NCBI RefSeq assembly: GCF_003574295.1
Contig: NZ_BHGK01000001.1
Coordinates: forward strand, 2,790,001 to 2,854,000
DNA length: 64,000 bases
Direction: 5' to 3'
Source: Mediterraneibacter butyricigenes
Lineage (GTDB): Bacteria > Bacillota > Clostridia > Lachnospirales > Lachnospiraceae
Positions within the stretch are counted from its first letter, which is position 1. Each line of letters begins with the position of its first letter. Positions 54,982 through 64,000 of this stretch are shown piece by piece. A program made the translations under genes and the position numbers. The notes below the pieces were generated by a model. The model ran no database searches, had not been told where the DNA came from, and saw only the letters and a program-made list of their open reading frames with translations.

Positions 54982-57051
54982 ATGGCGCATTATTTAGTGA
55001 TTGTGGAGTCCCCTGCAAAGGTCAAAACAATCAAGAAGTTTTTAGGAAAAAATTATACAGTGGCTGCATCAAACGGTCATGTGAGGGATTTACCGAAAAG
55101 TCAGCTCGGAATCGATGTAGAGCATGACTATGAGCCGAAATATATTACGATCCGCGGAAAAGGAGATATTCTGGCAAATCTTCGAAAGGAAGCAAAAAAA
55201 GCAGATAAAGTCTATCTGGCAACTGACCCGGACCGTGAAGGAGAGGCGATTTCCTGGCATCTGGCAACCGCTTTAAAATTGGATGATAAAAAGATGCGCA
55301 GGATCAGCTTCAATGAGATTACCAAAAAAGCGGTCAAAGATTCTCTGAAACAGGCAAGAGAGATTGATATGGATCTGGTAGACGCACAGCAGGCACGCCG
55401 TATTCTGGACAGAGTTGTGGGATACCGGATCAGTCCGGTGCTTTGGGCAAAAGTAAAAAGAGGACTGTCAGCAGGTCGTGTCCAGTCAGTGGCACTTCGG
55501 ATCATCGCAGACAGAGAAGAAGAAATCGATGCATTTATTCCGGAAGAATACTGGACACTGGATGCGGTATTTAAAGTAAAAGGCGAGAAACGTCCTCTGA
55601 CTGCGAAATTCTACGGAACCGATCAGAAGAAGATGACGATTCACTCTAAAGAAGAACTGGACGAGATCTTAAAAGAAGTAGAAAATGCCAACTATCAGGT
55701 GACGGATGTGAAAAAGGGAGAGCGTACCAAAAAAGCTCCGGTTCCGTTTACCACCAGTACCCTGCAGCAGGAAGCATCAAAAGCACTGAATTTCAGTACC
55801 CAGAAGACCATGCGGATTGCACAGCAGTTATATGAAGGTGTGGATGTAAAGGGAAGCGGAACCATCGGTGTGATCACCTATCTGCGTACTGATTCCACCC
55901 GTATTTCGGATGAGGCAGATGCACAGGCAAGAGCATATGTTGCGGAAGAGTATGGTGAAGAATTCGTAGCAGGAGCACCTGCTGTAAAAAAAGATACCAA
56001 AAATGTGCAGGATGCCCACGAAGCGATCCGACCGACTGATATTACAAGAACACCGGCAATGCTGAAGGATTCTCTTTCCAGGGATCAGTTCCGTCTGTAC
56101 CAGCTGATCTGGAAACGTTTTACAGCCAGCCGCATGAAACCGGCAGTTTACGAGACAACTTCCGTAAAAATTTCAGCAGGAAAATATCTGTTTACCGTTG
56201 CAGCATCCCGCGTGAAATTCGAGGGATTCCGCAGTGTATATAAAGAAGCGGATGAGGAAAAAGAAGAGAATAATGTTCTGGTAAAAGGACTGGATCAGTC
56301 CGCAGTGCTGACAAAAGAGGAATTTGATCCCAAACAGCACTTTACGCAGCCGCCGGCACATTATACGGAGGCCTCTCTGGTTAAGACACTGGAAGAACTT
56401 GGAATCGGACGACCGAGTACCTATGCGCCAACAATTTCCACCATTATTGCAAGACATTATGTGACGAAGGAAGCCAGAAATCTTTATATGACAGAGATCG
56501 GAGAAGTGGTCAACCATATTATGAAGCAGTCTTTCCCGAGTATTGTGGATGTGAACTTTACTGCAAATATGGAAGGACTTCTGGATATGGTGGCAGAAGG
56601 CAAGGTAGAATGGAAAGAGATCATCCGGAACTTCTACCCGGATCTGGATGAAGCGGTTCAGATTGCGGAGAAAGAGCTGGAAAGCGTCAAGATTGAAGAC
56701 GAGGTGACGGATGTAGTCTGCGAAGAATGCGGACGGAACATGGTGATTAAGTATGGTCCTCATGGCAAATTCCTGGCGTGTCCCGGATTCCCGGAATGCA
56801 GAAATACCAAGCCGTATCTTGAAAAAATCGGGGTGGCTTGTCCAAACTGTGGAAAAGATGTGGTGATCCGTAAGACGAAAAAAGGACGGAAATACTACGG
56901 CTGTGAAAACAATCCGGAGTGCGAGTTCATGTCCTGGCAGAAACCTTCCGCAGAGAAGTGCCCGAAATGTGGCGGCTATATGCTCTGCAAGGGAAATAAG
57001 ATCGTCTGTGCAAATGCAGAGTGCGGATATCAAAAAACAGCAGAAAATTGA
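54982..57051 (+). CDS. topA: DNA topoisomerase I
   Basis: A 689-residue type IA topoisomerase relaxing negative supercoils. TOPRIM at the N-terminus (VESPAKVKTIKKFL, TDPDREGEAISWH), catalytic Tyr300 (GVITYLRTDSTR), and three C-terminal zinc-ribbons (CEECGRNM..CPGFPEC, CPNCG..CENNPEC, CPKCGG..CANAEC). Length and domains are standard. The dprA-topA-codY order is common in Firmicutes. Confidence 0.95.
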   Translation: MAHYLVIVESPAKVKTIKKFLGKNYTVAASNGHVRDLPKSQLGIDVEHDYEPKYITIRGKGDILANLRKEAKKADKVYLATDPDREGEAISWHLATALKLDDKKMRRISFNEITKKAVKDSLKQAREIDMDLVDAQQARRILDRVVGYRISPVLWAKVKRGLSAGRVQSVALRIIADREEEIDAFIPEEYWTLDAVFKVKGEKRPLTAKFYGTDQKKMTIHSKEELDEILKEVENANYQVTDVKKGERTKKAPVPFTTSTLQQEASKALNFSTQKTMRIAQQLYEGVDVKGSGTIGVITYLRTDSTRISDEADAQARAYVAEEYGEEFVAGAPAVKKDTKNVQDAHEAIRPTDITRTPAMLKDSLSRDQFRLYQLIWKRFTASRMKPAVYETTSVKISAGKYLFTVAASRVKFEGFRSVYKEADEEKEENNVLVKGLDQSAVLTKEEFDPKQHFTQPPAHYTEASLVKTLEELGIGRPSTYAPTISTIIARHYVTKEARNLYMTEIGEVVNHIMKQSFPSIVDVNFTANMEGLLDMVAEGKVEWKEIIRNFYPDLDEAVQIAEKELESVKIEDEVTDVVCEECGRNMVIKYGPHGKFLACPGFPECRNTKPYLEKIGVACPNCGKDVVIRKTKKGRKYYGCENNPECEFMSWQKPSAEKCPKCGGYMLCKGNKIVCANAECGYQKTAEN

Positions 57052-57080
57052 TTGAACAATCTTGAATTGTATGATAATAT
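57052..57080 (+). promoter_or_regulatory. promoter of codY
   Basis: TTGAAC (57052-57057), 17-bp spacer, TAATAT (57075-57080) gives codY its own start, near 57087. The downstream AATTTAGAAAATTT (57106-57119) resembles a CodY box but is shorter by two bases. Confidence 0.5.
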
Positions 57081-57135
57081 TATCTTAACTTGGAAAAAAT
57101 ACAAGAATTTAGAAAATTTATGGGTGGAGGAAACG

Positions 57136-57912
57136 ATGAGCGTACAGTTATTAGATAAAACAAGAAAAATCAATAAGCTACTTCATAATAACAATTCGAG
57201 CAAAGTTGTATTCAATGATATTTGCGCGGTCATGACAGAAATTCTGGATTCTAATGTTCTGGTGGTCAGCAAAAAGGGAAAAGTGCTTGGAACGAGTAAA
57301 AGTAAATCAGTGGATACGATCGGGGAGTTGTTGGAAGAACAGGTGGGAAGCCATATTGATGAGATGTTGAATGAAAGACTGCTCAGTATCCTGTCCACGA
57401 AAGAAAATGTAAATCTGGAGACTCTGGGATTTTCCAGAGATGCGGTACAGGGCTATCAGGCAATCATCACGCCGATCAACATTGCCGGAGAAAGACTGGG
57501 AACTCTCGTGATCTATAAGCAGGGAGATATGTACGAGATTGATGATATTATCCTCAGTGAATACGGAACGGCAGTGGTAGGCCTGGAAATGCTTCGCTCT
57601 GTGAATGAAGAAAATGCAGAAGAGACACGGAAAGAACATATTGTTCAGTCTGCAATCAGCACACTTTCTTTCTCGGAGTTGGAGGCAATTATCCACATCT
57701 TTGATGAACTGGATGGAACGGAAGGAATTCTGGTGGCAAGTAAGATTGCTGACCGTGTAGGAATTACGAGATCTGTAATCGTCAATGCGCTGCGTAAATT
57801 TGAAAGTGCCGGTGTGATTGAATCCAGATCTTCCGGAATGAAGGGAACTTACATTAAAGTTATTAATGATTATGTCTTTACGGAACTTGACCGGATCAAA
57901 AAGGAACGCTGA
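57136..57912 (+). CDS. codY: GTP-sensing global repressor CodY
   Basis: A 258-residue regulator of amino acid and stationary-phase genes, activated by branched-chain amino acids and GTP. The N-terminal GAF domain (1-155) is followed by a linker helix and the winged HTH (SKIADRVGITRSVIVNALRK). Start 57136 follows GGAGGAAAC; upstream codons from 57052 lie in the promoter. It follows topA with its own promoter. Confidence 0.94.
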   Translation: MSVQLLDKTRKINKLLHNNNSSKVVFNDICAVMTEILDSNVLVVSKKGKVLGTSKSKSVDTIGELLEEQVGSHIDEMLNERLLSILSTKENVNLETLGFSRDAVQGYQAIITPINIAGERLGTLVIYKQGDMYEIDDIILSEYGTAVVGLEMLRSVNEENAEETRKEHIVQSAISTLSFSELEAIIHIFDELDGTEGILVASKIADRVGITRSVIVNALRKFESAGVIESRSSGMKGTYIKVINDYVFTELDRIKKER

Positions 57913-57930
57913 TAAAGGAGATTGACACAA

Positions 57931-58242
57931 ATGTATGAAGGTTGTCCCGTAGATCTTAAGATGGAAAAAGTGGTTTCCATCGATGCAGTGTTTGATGAGG
58001 AAGTACACTGTGCAAAAGTCTATAAATATGATATGGAAGAAGATTTTATCAGACTGTTGCTGGAAGGAGAGAATCTTTCCGTGATCTCTCTTGATGCAAA
58101 GTATGAATGTGTAATCGGTACGAAGACAGAACTTCTTTCCTGTTCCGGAACGGTAAAAGAACGGTTCCAGTGCGAGGCAGGAGATATGTTGATCTTTAAG
58201 ATTGAAAATGGATTTTATACCGTTTCTTCCGATGGAAAATAA
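57931..58242 (+). CDS. conserved small protein of unknown function
   Basis: A 103-residue soluble protein (VDLKMEKVVSIDAVFDEEV, acidic, beta-rich appearance). No recognised motif. AAGGAG lies 11 nt before the ATG; a TTG at 57922 is too close to it. It is 18 nt after codY, so probably co-transcribed, with a terminator behind it. Confidence 0.6.
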   Translation: MYEGCPVDLKMEKVVSIDAVFDEEVHCAKVYKYDMEEDFIRLLLEGENLSVISLDAKYECVIGTKTELLSCSGTVKERFQCEAGDMLIFKIENGFYTVSSDGK

Positions 58243-58257
58243 ATCGTTTTGAATGAA

Positions 58258-58303
58258 AAAAGCCTATCCGACAGCAAAAGATAAAAGTCGGATAGGTTTT
58301 TTA
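58258..58303 (+). terminator. intrinsic terminator
   Basis: CCTATCCGAC (58263-58272) pairs with GTCGGATAGG (58287-58296) and T6 follows; ends codY and the small gene. Confidence 0.85.
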
Positions 58304-58312
58304 GTTATAGTG

Positions 58313-58690
<378 letters not shown>

Positions 58691-58718
58691 TTAAAAAGAC
58701 AGAAAAGATTAGGAGTGA

Positions 58719-60347
<1,629 letters not shown>

Positions 60348-60388
60348 TCAGTTGTTATAACTGAAAATAAGCCATTCTTATAAAAGAT

Positions 60389-60434
60389 AAATCGCTCTAT
60401 ACTTTCTGAAAATGAAAGGGTAGAGCGATTTTTT
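60389..60434 (+). terminator. intrinsic terminator of groESL
   Basis: AAATCGCTCTATACTTTC (60389-60406) pairs with GAAAGGGTAGAGCGATTT (60414-60431), with one mismatch and a G-T pair, then T6. Confidence 0.85.
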
Positions 60435-60465
60435 CTGTTTATTAAGAAAATCGAAGAAACTATGA

Positions 60466-62028
<1,563 letters not shown>

Positions 62029-62042
62029 GAAAAAGAAAAGAT

Positions 62043-62076
62043 GCGCGCTGTAAGTTTTGCGGCGCGCTCATTTTTT
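62043..62076 (+). terminator. intrinsic terminator of guaB
   Basis: GCGCGCTG (62043-62050) pairs with CGGCGCGC (62060-62067) and CATTTTTT follows. Confidence 0.85.
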
Positions 62077-62207
62077 GAGATGAGACAGAGATTTAGTTTA
62101 CCTGGAATTTTCGCGACAGGATGACTAAGAATCAGGCGGGACAGTGCGCGGAAAGGCAGAAAAAAGTACGAATTACACCAGAAAACAGGCGGGGAATAGA
62201 AGAATAG

Positions 62208-62936
62208 ATGGCAGGAAAAAATACAAGACGGCGGACCAACAGGTCTTCGTCGAAGAGAAATGCATCCAAAAGAAAAACAACACGTAATCGCAGAAAAAAA
62301 CGGAACAACAGAACACAGCTATATGCAAAGATCGGTCTGCTGATCTTACTGATTCTTACGGTTGTCCTGCTGGTGCGTTCCTGTGTGGTGAAATCCGGGA
62401 AATACTGGGAGGACAACAGTGCAGATGTGGATGCGTCCAAGCCAGAGATCGATGTGCAGCTTCTGGATGTGAATGAATATTCCAGACCGGGGATCAAATC
62501 AGGAAGGATCAAGGGGATTGTGATCCATTATACGGCGAATCCGGGAGCCAGTGCCCAGAATAACCGGGATTATTTTGAAGGCCTTAAAGACAGTCATATT
62601 ACGAAGGCCAGCAGCCATTTTGTAGTGGGACTCGACGGGGAGATTATACAGTGTATTCCGACCTGGGAGATTGCTTATGCGTCCAATGACCGCAATTCCG
62701 ATACGGTGTCAATCGAGTGTTGTCATCCGGACGAGACGGGGCAGTTCAATGCGGCAACCTATCGCTCGATGGTACAGCTTACCGCATGGCTTTGTAAAAA
62801 ATTTGATCTGACAGAAAAAGATGTGATCCGGCATTACGATGTGACCGGAAAGATCTGTCCGAAATATTTTGTGGAAGATGAAGATGCGTGGAATCAGTTC
62901 CGCTCAGATGTAAAACAGGCATTAGAAAAGGAGTAA
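62208..62936 (+). CDS. membrane-anchored N-acetylmuramoyl-L-alanine amidase (amidase_2)
   Basis: A 242-residue cell-wall hydrolase. An Arg/Lys-rich cytoplasmic start (1-37) is followed by one membrane helix (about 43-60) and the AmpD/PGRP-like amidase domain with IVIHYTANPG (zinc His), ASSHFVVG, SIECCHPDETG and RHYDVTGKICP (zinc His and active Lys). It probably cleaves the amide bond in peptidoglycan on the outer face. The start at 62208 is 7 nt after GGGGAATAGAAG, which is weak. Confidence 0.88.
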   Translation: MAGKNTRRRTNRSSSKRNASKRKTTRNRRKKRNNRTQLYAKIGLLILLILTVVLLVRSCVVKSGKYWEDNSADVDASKPEIDVQLLDVNEYSRPGIKSGRIKGIVIHYTANPGASAQNNRDYFEGLKDSHITKASSHFVVGLDGEIIQCIPTWEIAYASNDRNSDTVSIECCHPDETGQFNAATYRSMVQLTAWLCKKFDLTEKDVIRHYDVTGKICPKYFVEDEDAWNQFRSDVKQALEKE

Positions 62937-62942
62937 CAACGA

Positions 62943-63458
62943 ATGATGTTTAAAATGTTTTATCCGGATGCGTACCTGGCATCTGCGTATGTAGTACCTT
63001 ATGAAGCGTTATATGAGAAAGGTTATCGTGGGCTGATCTACGACATTGACAATACACTGGTACCTCATGGAGCACCGGCCGACAAACGGGCGATTCAGTT
63101 GTTTGAACATTTGAAAGAGATCGGATTTCATACCTGTCTGATTTCTAACAACAAAGAGCCACGTGTAAAGATGTTTAATGAGCCAATCGGGACAGATTAT
63201 GTGTATGATGCCCATAAGCCGTCCACTAAGAATTATAAAAAGGCTATGGAGATCATGGGAACAACCTGTGAAAATACCATTTTTATAGGAGACCAGCTTT
63301 TTACGGATGTATTTGGGGCAAAAAGGTCCGGAATCCCGAGCATTCTGGTGCGTCCAATCCATCCGAAGGAGGAGATTCAGATCGTTTTGAAACGTTATCT
63401 GGAAAAGATTGTCCTGCATTTTTACAAGAAACAGAAAAATCTTCCGAAGCTGTGTTGA
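62943..63458 (+). CDS. YqeG family HAD-IIIA phosphatase
   Basis: A 171-residue HAD-superfamily protein. Nucleophile motif DIDNTLV (Asp34, Asp36), later LISNNK and FIGDQLFTDV. YqeG proteins are conserved in Firmicutes (often upstream of yqeH); here it follows the amidase by 6 nt with AAAGGAG inside the amidase stop region. Two ATGs, 62943 and 62946, are possible. A terminator follows. Confidence 0.9.
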   Translation: MMFKMFYPDAYLASAYVVPYEALYEKGYRGLIYDIDNTLVPHGAPADKRAIQLFEHLKEIGFHTCLISNNKEPRVKMFNEPIGTDYVYDAHKPSTKNYKKAMEIMGTTCENTIFIGDQLFTDVFGAKRSGIPSILVRPIHPKEEIQIVLKRYLEKIVLHFYKKQKNLPKLC

Positions 63459-63474
63459 GTTTTATCAAGGTGCG

Positions 63475-63504
63475 AAAAGTATGTGATTTCCACATACTTT
63501 TTCT
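63475..63504 (+). terminator. intrinsic terminator
   Basis: AAAAGTATGTG (63475-63485) pairs with CACATACTTTT (63491-63501), 5-nt loop, T-rich tail. Confidence 0.85.
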
Positions 63505-63682
63505 TGCTTTTTAGAGGCAAATCTTATATAATCGAGATTACCATAATATTCAAAGAAGTTATTTATAACAAATCTAAGATCGAAACAAATCCAAGACCTG
63601 AAAGGGTCAATCCTGGCAGTATCTGCCAAATTTCAAAAGAAGTACAACGTAAAAAAGATGGGCGTCTGAAGAAAGGGGTACT

Positions 63683-64000
63683 ATGGAGTACAGAGAATTC
63701 GTAGACGCAATAAGAGAAGAAGTGACAAAGAAAGTAGGAGAAGAGGTAAATGTAACCATCGAAGAAATGCCGAAATGTAACGAGAGTTATAAGGCGGGAC
63801 TTCTGATCAGACGGGGAGAAGCGCCAATTGCACCGGTTGTCTATCTGGATGCTCTTTATGAGTATTACAAAGACGGAAGAACGATGGAAGAAATTGCGGG
63901 CTGGATCAATCTGATGTATCAGGAGATAAAGGATACCGATCCAGAATCTATCGAAGAAGCGGTGGCATACAAGAAAGTGAAAAAGAAAATTTTACCCAAA
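63683..64000 (+). CDS. DUF5688-type protein, 5' part (3' end outside window)
   Basis: The first 106 codons, open to the right edge. The sequence (EYREFVDAIREEVTKKVGEEV, GLLIRRGEAPIAPVVYLDAL, YYKDGRTMEEIAGWI) resembles the DUF5688 proteins of Lachnospiraceae. AAGGGG precedes the ATG. The leader (63541-63682) contains small hairpins (GACC-N6-GGTC, TGGCAG-N3-CTGCCA) of unknown meaning. Confidence 0.7.
   Translation, partial: MEYREFVDAIREEVTKKVGEEVNVTIEEMPKCNESYKAGLLIRRGEAPIAPVVYLDALYEYYKDGRTMEEIAGWINLMYQEIKDTDPESIEEAVAYKKVKKKILPK

Noticed and set aside
57106-57119. CodY box for autoregulation
   Set aside because: AATTTAGAAAATTT is two bases shorter than the 15-bp CodY consensus, so it is mentioned only as a resemblance.

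Overview
The window looks like a chromosomal segment from a strictly anaerobic, spore-forming Firmicute, most likely a Lachnospiraceae (Blautia/Dorea/Mediterraneibacter-like). I infer this from protein character, not from a search. Pointers are an uninterrupted sigK, CodY, a GlgC/GlgD pair, pyruvate formate-lyase with its activase, the ireB-ruvX-DUF1292-fur-RNase J block, DUF6472 and DUF5688 proteins, and many strong AGGAGG-type ribosome binding sites. I found no rRNA, tRNA, CRISPR array, prophage or insertion sequence.

Layout. 1-3.9 kb: the end of an ABC exporter, a zinc alcohol dehydrogenase, a stretch of gene debris and a purine permease. 3.9-10.9 kb: an HD protein, then an ascorbate-type PTS (IIB, PRD regulator carrying the IIA-like domain, IIC) and a fructose-type PTS (IIB, IIA, IIC). 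10.9-13.1 kb: decayed flavoprotein and HxlR genes and a sodium symporter. 13.2-16.8 kb: a small membrane protein, then a compact operon of an unknown protein, a ppGpp synthetase-like protein, a response regulator and a DUF6472 protein. 16.9-25 kb: chromate-type transporter pair with LysR, a metal-responsive CopZ-like/P-type ATPase/ArsR operon, and two divergent MATE exporters, one with a MerR-type promoter and one with a structured leader. 25-32.6 kb: fermentation and central metabolism (Fe-alcohol dehydrogenase, enolase, MTA/SAH nucleosidase, PFL, PFL activase, cytidylate kinase-like). 32.8-37.2 kb: orphan sulfite reductase-like protein with LysR, and glgD/glgC. 37.3-51.2 kb: housekeeping genes, rich in tRNA/rRNA modification (MnmM-like, PrmA, RsmE, IscS/ThiI, MtaB, TrmR-like, U32/TrhP-like) plus RuvX, Fur and RNase J. 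51.2-64 kb: sigK, YifB/ComM, DprA, TopA, CodY, GroES/GroEL, GuaB, amidase, YqeG and a partial DUF5688 gene.

The most notable signals are regulatory. A near-identical palindrome, GTTAG-N6-CTAAC, lies just downstream of the inferred promoter of both the enolase gene (one site) and the PFL gene (two sites about 33 bp apart), suggesting one repressor controls both. A dispersed palindromic repeat occurs three times, each time between convergent genes, and its core is inverted in one copy. The plus-strand MATE gene has a roughly 130-nt leader with a terminator, a candidate guanidine-IV (mepA-type) riboswitch, while its divergent MATE neighbour has a textbook 19-bp-spacer MerR promoter with no merR gene nearby. 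The alarmone synthetase operon (13.6-16.7 kb) is the best candidate for an undescribed signalling module.

Several genes are broken as given: the PPOX-like gene (one in-frame stop, no N-terminus), hxlR (one-base loss) and ireB (one-base loss). The ireB break is in a broadly conserved gene and may be a sequencing error.
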